A stretch of DNA of 35,891 nt from Ichthyophonus hoferi (GCA_002751075.1 NAOQ01000047.1:134806-170696); one strand, 5' to 3'; shown: positions 1-11,435, numbered from the stretch's first letter. The notes: generated from the letters alone by a model not told the origin. A program made the numbers and translations.

Positions 1-89
1 TAACACAACACATCCATGCCCACAACTTACATATATATATACCTATATTCTATACAACAAATCTATACTTACGCCCCATAAACACATAC

Positions 90-838
90 CTTAAATGGAC
101 GCCCACACTCCTATGGCGACCAGAGCATTCTAGACAGATAAAGATACCATTATTAACGGAGACCCACTGAGGATGGTGCATATCACACTCAAAGCAGTTC
201 TATAGAGAGGAGAAGGGAGAAGGGAGAGGGAGAAAGGGTTAGCATAGTATTCTATATAATGTAAAATAGCATGACAATCAATATGGCTGTGCATATGTAT
301 GTGGGTGGGTGTATGCGGTAACAGAAAAGGAATCCAAGTAAGTTGTAAAGTTATAAACCAGAAAGCATTTTTGTTGAAAGGCACATGGTAATACGTCATA
401 TAGGTAAAGAGCACACATAGACATATGAATCGCAGGATATAATGTGTCACCACCGCTATCTACATTAGTCATCTAAATATAAAAATAAAAGGATCACTTA
501 TGTGTATCAGATCATATTATATCATATCACATCATACCATATCATACTAAATTATACTATATCATGTCATGCCATACCATACCATACCATGTCATATCAT
601 GCCTTATCATATAATACCCTACCATATCATGTTATATCATGTCATAAGCGACTATATCATATGCTACCATATCATTTCATAACATATCATACCATATCAT
701 ATTATAACCTACCATAATAACATACCATATTATATCATGCCATACCATAAAATATCATATAATATCATCTCAACTTACACGGTTACCATGTAGTGGTACA
801 AGGGACTTAAGCACTGCCTTCGCCTCTGCACTTGCCAT
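90..838 (-). CDS. ARFGAP1: ARFGAP1-like Arf GTPase-activating protein, N-terminal exons (partial, runs off left edge)
   Basis: ArfGAP proteins stimulate GTP hydrolysis by Arf on Golgi and COPI membranes. Two minus-strand exons are visible. Exon 1 (838 to 779) opens MASAEAKAVLKSL and ends at a GTAAGT donor. Exon 2 (199 to 90) follows a pyrimidine-rich tract with a TATAG acceptor and ends at a GTATGT donor. Joined in phase 0 they give a 56-residue start of an ArfGAP domain with a complete zinc finger, CX2CX16CX2CX4R: Cys22, Cys25, Cys42, Cys45, then Arg50, the position of the family's arginine finger. PQWVSV, GIF-C-ECSGRHR and GVHL are family hallmarks and resemble ARFGAP1 more than SMAP or ADAP types (from memory). 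The remaining exons lie beyond base 1. The intron (200-778) carries a pentamer-like repeat. The domain call is firm; the subfamily is an inference from the N-terminus. Confidence 0.9.
502..768. repeat. Imperfect ATCAT/ACCAT short tandem repeat
   Basis: About 265 bases made almost wholly of variants of ATATCAT, ACCAT and GTCAT, with no strict period. It lies inside intron 1 of the ARFGAP1-like gene. Open frames read through it only because the repeat has few stops; they are not genes. Confidence 0.85.
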
Positions 839-1129
839 GATGATTATATGATAAAAAACTGAGAGGATGGTGGGAGGAAAGAAGGAGTGGTTGGGGGATG
901 GATTTATAAATACATTTAACAAATAGAGCACAATTCCAATATTATCAAATATATTTTGACAGTATTTATTGTAAATTATGTACCAAAACACTTGGAAGAT
1001 TATTGACTATCTCTGTGTATAGCAAGATTAGAATAGGCAGTGGTGTATCTGTAATATTACTATGGTTAAAAATCAATGTTAATGCATATGGATTACAATA
1101 GATAAAGGAATTGTGCGTACATAAAATAC

Positions 1130-1515
1130 ATACATGAATGCATATAAAAATATATACATACATACGTACATACATACATACATACATACCTACATAAACA
1201 CACACATACATACATACATACCTACCTACCTACCTACATGCATACATACATGCATACATACATACATACATAATATATATATATATACCTACATACCTAC
1301 TTAATTACATAAATGCATACATATATATATACATACATGCATACATTCATACCTACCTACCTATCTACTTACCTACTTACTTACCTACCTACTTACTTAC
1401 CTACCTATTCACTTACTTACTTATTTACTTACTTACACACCTACCTACTTACCCAGCTACCTATCTACCTACCTACACACATACATGCAAACACACAAAC
1501 ACACATACACACACA
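1130..1515. repeat. Compound tetranucleotide microsatellite (TACA)n / (CTAC)n / (CTTA)n
   Basis: Runs of CATA/TACA pass into CTAC, CTTA and then CACA motifs over nearly 400 bases. Repetitive open frames on both strands are by-products. Confidence 0.92.
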
Positions 1516-2006
1516 GTAAGAATTATATTTGGTATAGACGCGAAGACCCTTTTTATAAAATAGTTGGACTATAAAAAGAATGAAGTATAACCTATACTAA
1601 CCTGATAATAAAATGAAGTATAATATAATAGCACAAGCAGAGGGACTTCGTTACTAAGGTTGTGAGTGGGTGGTATGTTAACGTTAGCAGTGTAAATCTA
1701 TGCTGCTTTAATCTACATACCATTAAATTTTAACTTCACCAATAAAACCTATATTACTATATATTACTACATTTGGTTATAATGTAGCAAATATAATTCG
1801 ATGATGCCGCGGATTGTTTATTATTTTAATCTGATGATTCACATTGTATGTTGGACTCTATATAAAACTTGTGAAAAACATTTTACAGGAAAAATAGGTT
1901 TCATAAATGAATATAAAAAAAAAAAATATGATAGTTGTATAAAATATTAAGATACTTCGTTGTAGTTTTGGGGAAAATGGCATGGTTAATTTACACGATA
2001 GTGCGG

Positions 2007-2064
2007 ACATTGCATTATAAAATTTAAATTACATTTTCAGCCAACTATATAATAGATATTAGCT
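2007..2064 (+). repeat. Dispersed repeat A, copy 1
   Basis: An approximately 58-base segment ending AGCCAACTATATAATAGATATTAGCT closely matches 2813-2873, in the same orientation about 800 bases away. Similarity is high over the second half of the unit. No family recognised. Confidence 0.6.
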
Positions 2065-2513
2065 CTCTAAACCTATTAACCAGTAAATAATTTAACATAA
2101 ATAAATATCATGGATATTATTTTCTGAATCCATTTTTCAGTTTAACAATTTTTATGTTGTCTTCAGCTCGCCAATGTCACATCTTCAAAATAATATAATA
2201 TATATAATAATTTGTTTTATTTTATATTATTATGTTATTTCATATTATCGAATAGTACTTATAATTAACGTTTTATTAACATTTTATGTGAGAAGTATTA
2301 ATAAAAATAAATATTATTAATATATACCAGGGAGCTTATTTTATTATTACTATTGTGTGTTTGACTCGAGTACAAACAGGATTACTACACTCGAGATACC
2401 CGTTATTACTATATTATTTCTATGATTATTATACTTAATAGTATATTTAATAACAATATTATATTTGTTTATTCTCTTTCTCTGTTCTGTCTAATACTAT
2501 TGTTTCTTTATTA

Positions 2514-5125
2514 ATGGCTTCTTCGCTATTCTGCCGACCCTGGGCCTTATTTACAACCACCACCAAGTCTTTATTGTTGTGTCCACTTATTTTACCTAGG
2601 CTCTATAATAAAAAGTTACATAATGAACACTTTGGAAAAGTCGAAAGAGACAATATCTTTGTAAAAGAAGAGAATAAAATAATTGAACTTACAGAGAAGC
2701 ATAACATTCCTCAAGAGGAAGGGAGTGATAAAGAGGCACAACCGATAAAGGTGTAGTGTGGTTAGCATGGCTAATATGGATTGTTTACACTGAATTTTCT
2801 TCTAGGTTTACTACATTGCTTTATAGAATTTAAATTAAATTTTTAGCCAACTATATAATAATGGATATTAGCTTGTAATAATTGCCTTGCTACGGTGTGA
2901 GGGTTGATATTTTGGAATACATTCATGCAAACATGTGTGGGGTGTTCTGTATATTACTAAGATATCTTACTAGTGTAGGCTTAGGAAGGGAGACTATTAT
3001 TATTATTATTATTGCTACTATACTTATCATTACTATTTTTATCATTGTTATAACTATGATTCTTAATATTACTATTATGATTATTATTACTATTCTTATT
3101 ATTTTTATTTGTGTTATTGATATTATTGTTTTTATTACTATTCTTATTTTTATTATTATTATTTTTATTATTATTATTATTATCACTATTACTATTACTA
3201 TTACTATTGCTCTTATTTTTACTATTATTATTACTATTATTATTCTGGCTATTCTACTAATAGTAGTAGCCTATCATGCCCTACATTGCTTTATTACAGC
3301 ACGCAGTCATCAAATATAGGCATTAGCCCATATATCAACCAACGGAGTTATAGAGGTATTGGAATAGACCAATAGCTTCTAGACATTAAAAATAAAATAA
3401 AATGGCATTTCTGTTGGTTGCGACACCCCACAATCTAATCACATCACTACCTCAGGTTAAAACCTCATTTTCATTGGATTCTCTTTTAAATTTCACCGAT
3501 CGAGATGTGCGAGAACAGTTTGTGAGAGGGCAAGGACCTGGAGGTCAAGCAACAAACAAGACAAACAACTGTGTAGTGTTGACACATCTGGCTACACATA
3601 CTACTATTAGGGTATGCATGGATACTTGTTAGAGAGAATGAAGAAAGGAAAGGGAAAGGAGGAAAATGTGGGAGTGTAGAAGGAAGATTATGGATTTTAT
3701 ATAATGTAATGTGTTGATATTCCCTAAGGATTTATATATATCTATATATATGTATGTATTCTATGTACGTATAACATAACATTTATAGATTACTCCTAAG
3801 ATATTCTTATATTTTATTATATTATTACTGCTTATCTTATCCTTTTAATCCGCTATATGGTTGATTCACTGGATTCTCCTATCCTTATCTTTCTCTATAT
3901 CATTGGATATGGTTTAGTAGTGTACAATATATTGGTTCCACCATTATCAGCTTCATGTTTCTATGAATATGTAAGCCGATGTATATTAAGTAAATAGTGT
4001 ACAGAAAAAGATAAAGAAGTCATATATAATGCTAATGCAGAGAGGAAATAAGCAGGAGTTATGGTGTTAGACTTTAATATAAGCTTGTTACAATGTTTAA
4101 CCTTGACAATGAAAAGTACTATTGACTGTATTAAGTATTGCACTTTTTTTTTCACTTTGTTTATTGCCAAATCTAACTGCATTTGCAACATAGACAAAGA
4201 AAGAATAGTTTTGGCTATCTAATTAATTAATGGTAGGTTCTGAAATTTTCTATATATAAAATACTATATTTAAGTGGTGTGGAGGAGAGTAGAGGAGGAA
4301 GTATATATACCACATTGGCAGGTGTCAATGGTGCAAGTCCAAAGAGACTTGAAATCTTGTAAACTTACTCTTAATGCTTGGTTGCACCCCTTTTATCTCT
4401 CTCTGCTCTCTCTTCTCTCTCCATTACATTAATTTTCTATATCATATTTTACATGTTTTTTTCTTTATTCTTCTCTTGTTCTCTTTTTATTTCTCTATCT
4501 ATCCCTATATATCTCTATCTCATATTTTACATCTGCTTTCTATCCTTCTTTTCTTCTCTCTCTATCTCTATCTATGTATATATCTATCTCTTTCTATCTG
4601 CCCTTCCATCCATCTTCTACTTTCTCTATCCACTTTATGTGATCTCTCCATCTATCTATGTCTATATCTCTTTTTCTTTCTATCTATATCCTATTTTCTC
4701 TCTTAGCTTTCTTTTTATCTCTATTTCATATTTTACATTTGTTTTCTATTTTTCCCTTTTCTTTTCTCTCTATCTATCACTATCCATCTATCTATATCTA
4801 CCCTCTTATGCATTCATTCCTACCCTCTCTATCCATTCTTGTTCCTTCCCCCTCTGACCTTCCAACAAGCTATTGATTCTTTTTCCCCTCCCCATGACAG
4901 TGCCATGCGAGTCGTTCGCAGTTCAGGAATAGAGCAACAGCCAGAATAATGCTAAGGGAAAGACTCCGGCAAAAATTTGGAACTGAGGAAGAAAAAATAA
5001 CTCCAAAAATCGCCAAGATTCGTAATAGAAAAAGACAAAAAATGAAAAACTCAATTCGCAAACAATCATTAATGGATTTAATATTAAGCCCTGACAAAGA
5101 CAATAACGATGGTGTAGATACTTAG
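2514..5125 (+). CDS. MTRFR: Mitochondrial GGQ-domain release-factor-like protein (MTRFR/C12orf65 type), three exons
   Basis: Family members are small codon-independent peptidyl-tRNA hydrolases that rescue stalled mitochondrial ribosomes. Preferred model: exons 2514-2750, 3456-3611 and 4901-5125, all joined in phase 0, giving 205 residues. Exon 1 starts [19 protein letters not shown], acid-free and rich in hydroxylated and hydrophobic residues, as expected of a mitochondrial leader. Exon 2 carries [20 protein letters not shown], the catalytic GGQ loop. Exon 3 begins [18 protein letters not shown], matching the CHQTRS-QNR-AR segment of human MTRFR (from memory), and ends in a Lys/Arg-rich tail typical of ribosome-binding members. 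There is no codon-recognition domain. The exon 1 donor (GTGTAG) is weak. The alternative start at 3402 reads straight into exon 2 and gives 144 residues. Function is firm; the first exon is a strong inference from phase and leader. Confidence 0.85.
2813..2873 (+). repeat. Dispersed repeat A, copy 2
   Basis: Partner of 2007-2064, lying in intron 1 of the MTRFR-like gene. It contains the same AGCCAACTATATAAT core followed by GGATATTAGCT. Confidence 0.6.
2993..3250. repeat. (ATT)n trinucleotide microsatellite
   Basis: About 255 bases of ATT/ACT/CTT triplets in intron 1 of the MTRFR-like gene. Its isoleucine-rich open frames on both strands are artefacts. Confidence 0.92.
4385..4860 (+). repeat. 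Pyrimidine-rich (TCTA/TCTC/TTTC) simple repeat in MTRFR intron 2
   Basis: About 475 bases, mostly C and T with spaced A, on the sense strand. It ends roughly 40 bases before the exon 3 acceptor at 4900 and so extends the polypyrimidine tract of that intron. Three overlapping Ser/Leu/Tyr/Phe-rich open frames come from the repeat and are not proteins. Confidence 0.9.
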
Positions 5126-6480
5126 TTACATTTGTGGTTGTTTATTGGATTTTTATTTTTTTAAAAATGATTGGTTTTTGTTTATTTAGTTTTATTTAGT
5201 TTTTATTTTGTATTGTTATTTTTAAAAAAGATCTCATGATCAACCACGCTATTATACTAAATATATATATATATATATATATGTAATTCTATATGAAGAC
5301 TACTAATTGAGAGTCCTGCAATAGAATGAAATAGTATAGATATTTATTCTGATGTTTTCAATATAAAAAGGGTTGAAGTACCTCCTGTTGCCTAGTCCAA
5401 TCCAATGTGATAGTTAAACTATACGTTATTAATAGGATTGTAAGAATGGTTGTGATAACAATGGTAGCAATAATATTATGTTCATCTTGTTATGCGTTGT
5501 TGCAACACGGAGAGATACAATACTAATTGTACATAATTGCAGAGCATAAGAATATAATCACAATCTACAATGTCATGGGTTTATGTCATGTATATCATTC
5601 TAAATATGGAAAGAGCATTTAGCGTTGATTAACCTGAACAAGACAGTGCTAGGATACAATTAACTAGATAAATGAGATTAAAGATAGCGGCAGTTATTTT
5701 GTATTAATGGCAACGTTACTATAAATCTATTAGTTTATGTAAGTGAGCATCTAATTAATCCAGCCATTAATTCGAATAGTTTTAAAGGAATTAAGTGTCT
5801 TTATTATTCAGTTATTTCTTATGAACCATTCCCTCATCAGTGCGGGTTTTCATTAACCCTCTGATTGATTGCTGATTATTTACCATCAGTCCATTGATTC
5901 ATAATAACTAATTTTTATATTGATTGATTACAAGGGTTGTTAGATCCGGAATCGACCTCTGGTGATTTGAATGATAGTGGCGAGATTAATTTATTAATTA
6001 AGGTCGTAATTGATCAAATATGATTTTGATTCAATCGTTGATATAATTAGATCAATGGCTAATTTATAATTCTTGTATCCAATCCGATTAACGTGATTAA
6101 TATAAGTGTGGTGGTTTGACATACTGCTACACTATTAAAGAAATGCTATAATTAAAGTACTAACAAAGCCTTGATGTGCTAAATTAGCTTTGCGTCCGTT
6201 ATGATGATATGGCACCTCTAGTATAAAAGGATTAAAATAACTAATAGTGGAGAACGATAAATCAGAAGATAGATGTGAAATTATAGCCATTAAACGTAAC
6301 AAATTAAACCAGATTTATATTATAGTCAGGATTATAACTGTTCAATTAAACAGGTTTAGTATTGCAGTGTCATAATGGTGATGATAATAGCAAAGTTATA
6401 GAAACAGTAAAATATAGGGTATACACATTGTATCTTTATTTTAAGTTGTTACTTTGAGAATAACACATCATGGGGCGGAA

Positions 6481-6595
6481 TATGGTGTAAAACATTTTAG
6501 AAACCTCGTCTCAACCACACACGGTGGTTAATTTATACTATTCTAAACACATGTGATACGGTGAAACTAAATTTGAATCAAACTGTATACCTAAT
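6481..6595 (+). repeat. Dispersed repeat B, copy 1
   Basis: About 115 bases similar to 35781-35890 in the same orientation. The best-matched part starts AATTTATACTATTCTAAACA and continues through a GAATCAAACTGTA-like stretch. Similarity fades upstream. Not recognised. Confidence 0.65.
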
Positions 6596-7231
6596 ATAAC
6601 ATGGCAGAAGGGAACTATAAGTCAAATTCAAAACAGAAATGTAAAGCAAAAATATAGTAAAAGGTATATATATTATCCAAAATAATGGGGGATGGTAAAT
6701 TTAAAAAATGCAAGCCCCCGATCTCAAATATGTTTTTAAATATAGCGTCAATAGATTGAATAGTGTCATTTGAAGACAAAAGAGACAGCTTGTAAATTAT
6801 TTTCCCTCTGGTAATCACTTGTAACGTTAATTAATCTGTTGTTGTCTTGGACCACTATATGAATCTATATATATATATATATTGTATGTATATATGAAGA
6901 TATGTGTATATTTAAATAAATTGTGCGTTAGTTCGTGAAACGTGGAGTATAATGATGGATAAATAAGACATTTTATTTATGTTAGATAAATATATATCTG
7001 TATATTTGTGTGTAACCAAGCATGCACAAATATTTAGGTTATTTAGTAGAGGTTTAACTGATGTAGTAACATATAGAATCATGTACAATATATATAGTTA
7101 TAATAGGATCTATAATGGTCTTATACGCATACACCAACACTTCAATATATTACAATGAGGAATCACAAAACCATTGTATTAAAAGTACCTTATCAACCTT
7201 AACTACAATGTGTGCATTATCAGTTACTGCC

Positions 7232-7412
7232 ATTCTCGACTGGCCCAAAACAGCCTAGCAATTTTGAATCTTTCTGCCCGGGACAAGTCTTTTAGCAGCT
7301 TAGCACGCCATAACGAGTACGTGCATGGGATCAGCCAACAATGGGCCTACTAGACTTTATAAGGGCAGCAAACCGTGATGAAATAGTAATTAACTGGGCA
7401 GGCTGCGGAAAA
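7232..7412. other. GC-richer island of unknown origin
   Basis: About 180 bases clearly richer in G and C than the surroundings. Plus-strand frames give short protein-like readings such as LLDFIRAANRDEIVINWAGCG, but no frame stays open long and there is no start codon or clear splice pair. It could be a worn relic of a mobile element. No family recognised. Confidence 0.3.
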
Positions 7413-8014
7413 AAATAAATGTATATTTAATAATTAGAGAAAAAATGTTTACAATAAATCCACAGTAAATATAAGATTACAAAAAAAATATATGCATAAT
7501 ATCGAAATAGCTAAGTATAGTCAATAGAAAGTAGGAATAATAAACGATTACTTACTTAATGCTAGATGTTAACTCTACCGTTTGGAAAATAACATATATA
7601 TATATATTAGAAATATTTTTTTCTAAATCGACTAGTAGTAGATAGGAACATCATACGCCAAATAAAACTTAGTACAACACGCACTAGGTTTACTTATAAT
7701 AACATACAGCAGCAGTAATTCTTGACTAATTAGCCGCAAATTAAAAAGAAAGAAATATTTTCAATTTGCAAATTTGGGTATGTATTGATATACAGATATA
7801 TTGTATTCAAAAATTAATATATGTAATAGTAATGTTTAATGAATATAACGGACAACCTTTCAAGTTTTAATACCATTGATAATTACATAATATTATAGTA
7901 AACACTTCGTTGGTTAGTGTTTGCTAATTTTATTATTGTTTTTACGTTTATTACGTAAACTGAGCCATGTAGTATAGTAGTCCGATGGTAGGATACGAGT
8001 ATATATATATGTAT

Positions 8015-8053
8015 GTATATATGGTAGTATGGTAGTATGGTAGTGCAATAGTA
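8015..8053 (+). repeat. Short TAGTATGG tandem repeat
   Basis: Three to four copies of ATGGTAGT followed by diverged units. Confidence 0.7.
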
Positions 8054-8932
8054 TGTATGTGGTAGAGTTGTATGATATGCATATTTAACTGTCAGACGTT
8101 GGGCATATGTTACAACAAGTTGAGATGCATTGTCTTAAAACCTCACAAAGTACTGAACCTACTTTTACTAGCACTTATCTTCACCAATTTGAACATATTG
8201 CATATATAATATATACAACATACTTAAGATATATAAGACAAATAATTTTTATCGTGTCATTATAGATTTTATACATTATTTTAATTAAAAAATTATAAAG
8301 ACATAATATAGTAACTTATAATGCATCAATTAAGACTGTACAGATTTAATACAAAAACAAAAATACACACAAGCATTTTATTGCTGATAGATTTGGGACT
8401 ACATTTGCTACCTGATCCCTGATCCATCTCAGGAATACAAGTATTCCATTCTCATATTTTTCCCACCCAACGTTTATACAAAAATATAAGCAATGCTTTA
8501 AATTGTGTTAAACTTTCAAAAGCCTCATTTACAACTTATTTCGGTATACATTACATATACGGCGTGGGTACTTTATCAATGGCTTGGATATGACAAGAAG
8601 AAAGATACTAGAGCAAATCATGCGATGGACATGTTATAAGTGTATCCAGTTTGGATTCCAATATTAAACACTTTCAATAACGTGACTTCTATTTCCAACG
8701 CATCATTTCCTTTTTTTTTCTCTTTTTTTTTCTAAGAAATATGGAGTGCTGGATAAATTAAATAAAAGGTCTTGTTTACAGGAGAGTTACTGTAGTACTA
8801 TTTAAATTGGTATCTGTCCATATAGTTCATTAAATAAAAAGCTGTATTTCAAACCATTCCTTTTTTGGTTTTCATCAATTTTTGGAATTTGTTCAAAGCA
8901 ATTGCATACACCTGGATGGTCTTATATGATAG

Positions 8933-10045
8933 TTAAAAGCAATGGTGATGAACAATAGATGGTCCAAACTCATTATATTCCTCTTGAGAAATCCATATAG
9001 ATTCAAATGTAGACAGAGAAGCCAGCATAGAACCACCAATCCAAGAAGAATATGTGCGATCAGAAGAGGCAATGATATTGATATTGGTGTTAGATGGGGT
9101 AAGAGCCCTAAGCTCTTTTGTCATGCGCTCAACAAATCCCGGAAACATTGTGCTGCCACCAGAGAGAACAATGTTAGAGTATAGATTCATGCATGTATCT
9201 GTATCACACTCCAGTATAGCATTATGAACGCTCTTGTGAATTCCAATTCCTTTCAGGCCCAGAAAGGATGGTTGAAACATACCCTCAGCGCAACGGAAGC
9301 GTTCACTGCTAATAGTGATGACTTGACCATCGGGTAATTTATAGTCTTTGCTGATAGAAGAAGATTGTGCAGTTTGCATCTCTTTATCGTAGTCAAGAGC
9401 AACATAGGATAATTTCTCCTTCATATCATTTAAAGTATTATAGTCAGTTGAAAAATTAAAATTTATGTCACGCACAGTTAGAATTTTGGCCATATAACGT
9501 GTGAGATCGCGACCTCCACAATTTAAACGTAGAATGGCTGGGACTACACTAAACCCACTATGAACAGGCACTATCTGACATACACCTTCACCGCAATCAA
9601 GAATAACACCAGTAGTACGGCCAGAGGCATACAAAGAAAGAATTGCGTGATTAGTAAAATACAAGGCAGGAGTATGAAAGGTTTCAAACATGATTTGGGT
9701 TGTCTTTTCACGACAGGCCGCAAGGTTAAGAGGGTCGTCAGTAAGTAGTACAGGGCGCTCTTCTGGAGAAATGCCAAGTTTATTGTAAAATGCGTATTTC
9801 CAGATTTTTTCCATTGCCTCCCAGTCCGTTACAATGCCACGTTCAATGGGATACTCTCGTGTAATAATCCCACGGTTAGACATGGCTTCATCGCCAATAT
9901 AAGTGTTATCGTGTAAACCTAAATGTTTTGGTTGACCGATACAGGAAGGAAAGACGGTGCGGGGTTTTGCCTCACCTGCAAAACCGGCTTTAATTGTACC
10001 AGAGCCATTGTCAATAACTACCGCTTGATTTTCGGAAGAGCTCAT
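8933..10045 (-). CDS. Divergent intronless actin-like protein with altered ATPase residues
   Basis: A complete 370-residue actin-fold protein in one exon. Phosphate loop 1 ([13 protein letters not shown], 12-24), [19 protein letters not shown] (139-146), LPDGQ, ERFRC, LSGGST and [13 protein letters not shown] are all recognisable, and the C-terminus [10 protein letters not shown] parallels actin GPSIVHRKCF. By homology it should bind nucleotide. Several key positions differ. Actin Gln137, which positions the attacking water, is His133. His161 is Gln157 and Asp157 is Glu153. The methylated His73 is Arg69. The DNase-binding loop between His40 and Tyr53 is about five residues shorter. The opening [11 protein letters not shown] resembles centractin, but the body is closer to conventional actin. 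The lack of introns beside intron-rich genes suggests a retrocopy that kept an open frame. It may be an orphan actin-related protein with slow or absent hydrolysis, which is an inference. Confidence 0.93.
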   Translation of the reverse strand: MSSSENQAVVIDNGSGTIKAGFAGEAKPRTVFPSCIGQPKHLGLHDNTYIGDEAMSNRGIITREYPIERGIVTDWEAMEKIWKYAFYNKLGISPEERPVLLTDDPLNLAACREKTTQIMFETFHTPALYFTNHAILSLYASGRTTGVILDCGEGVCQIVPVHSGFSVVPAILRLNCGGRDLTRYMAKILTVRDINFNFSTDYNTLNDMKEKLSYVALDYDKEMQTAQSSSISKDYKLPDGQVITISSERFRCAEGMFQPSFLGLKGIGIHKSVHNAILECDTDTCMNLYSNIVLSGGSTMFPGFVERMTKELRALTPSNTNINIIASSDRTYSSWIGGSMLASLSTFESIWISQEEYNEFGPSIVHHHCF

Positions 10046-11435
10046 GGAAAATTACGTTACGTGACAGAGAATTAACTATCAATGTTTTGTATTGTATTAT
10101 AACGATGAAAAGTGGATCGAATCTAAAGCTATCGTACTAATTTAAGGAGTCGGTAATTTTATTGTCAAATTTATTGTCTATGAATTATTGTTATTGTATT
10201 GCCACTATTATTATGAATAATGTTTAAAAATTTATAGGTTTCTTTTCCTGTTATATAGTTTACTTTGTAGTGACTACGGAAGCTAGGTGCTTGGATATAT
10301 TATTATACCATTACCCAAATTTTGCTGATCTAATTCGATCTAATCGTATCTAATTTAGCTTATTAATAATAAAAAATCAAATGTCACAATTTTTGTAATC
10401 CAATTAATTTCTATTAACTTCTAGTAATAAAACCCTTGTTTTCATGTATTCTAATGCTTTTAATATATATGAGGTTTCGGGCTTTTTTTCAATGTTTAAT
10501 TTTTGGAAATATTGTAAATAATATATTATGTTATGTTAATTCTTATAATGCCCATGTTGTACTAGCTGTCTTATCCAATTAGGTGCAAGTGTAATCAATC
10601 ATTCATATTATTGGCTTGTATATTAAGTCTACAAGATTTATGCAATAGGAATGATGTAGTCCATTTTATCCACTTCTAATTTGGAATAAGAATCAAAATC
10701 CTATGTGATATCAGTCTTGATTCCTATTTAATTTATACTTCATTTGTCATCTACACATATGATATAATATAGCAGAGGAGAAAAAAAGTAAATAATTTCA
10801 ATTAGTGTTTTAAAGACTGAGATATTTTAAAAAATAATCTATTTTTGCTATTTTACTATTATAAATAATATCATAAAACTTTATATAAAATTCATTACAG
10901 ATCCAAAATTCCCGGGGGAGGTAATTTAAACTGTGCAGTACAGAACCTTTTTATTAACATAACATATCGATTCTTCCGAGGTCATTGCATCCATTCTAAG
11001 TCACTATACCTATAAATATTACATATTATCCTAGATATTCTTGTGTATATATAAAATATGGTTATACACACAAAAAAAAGCAATTTTTACATTATTTGAT
11101 TTCTTATATTATTTGATATTATATTAATCACCCGTTCTTCGTCTCTCATTGCCAGTGCACTCGTCAATGGTGCGGAGGTCTACAGTGATGTTTACAGTTG
11201 CGCTACCACATACTCCTTTATTTCTAATAATTTACTAACAATAATTAATTATTTTGTATGTTTTTACATGCGATAAGAATAGCCAACACTTGTCTAACAC
11301 TCACCCATGACCACTTCTTCCGCCCGCACACAGGCTAGAGATTTCTAATGGATCTCTATGACCTTTCATGAGTTGTATTAGCCAATACAAATATTTATGA
11401 TTGGCCTTATTAAATTATTGAACCTAGCTACATTG

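Larger units (their letters stand above)
839..2513. other. Intergenic region between two head-to-head genes
   Basis: This separates the start codons of the ARFGAP1-like gene (minus) and the MTRFR-like gene (plus), so it should hold both promoters. It contains a long TACA/CTAC microsatellite and one copy of a short dispersed repeat near 2007-2064. A pyrimidine-rich run (about 2470-2510) precedes the ATG at 2514. I see no clear TATA box or further exon. Confidence 0.6.
5126..8932. other. Gene-poor intergenic region
   Basis: It lies between the convergent 3' ends of the MTRFR-like and actin-like genes. It holds an (AT)n run near 5260-5282, one copy of dispersed repeat B (6481-6595), a GC-richer island (7232-7412) and a TAGTATGG repeat (8015-8053). 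The rest is unstructured AT-rich DNA in which I see no gene. Confidence 0.6.

Noticed and set aside
502-717. Open frame of His/Tyr/Ile-rich protein on the plus strand
   Set aside because: It is a translation of the ATCAT-type simple repeat inside the ARFGAP intron.
1313-1519. Thr/Tyr/Leu-rich open frame
   Set aside because: It lies wholly in the CTAC/TACA microsatellite.
2882-3319. 145-codon isoleucine-rich frame that looks like a membrane protein
   Set aside because: It is a translation of (ATT)n in an intron; the opposite strand gives an equally long artefact.
4374-4876. Overlapping Ser/Leu/Tyr/Phe-rich frames resembling membrane proteins
   Set aside because: All three come from the pyrimidine-rich repeat in MTRFR intron 2.
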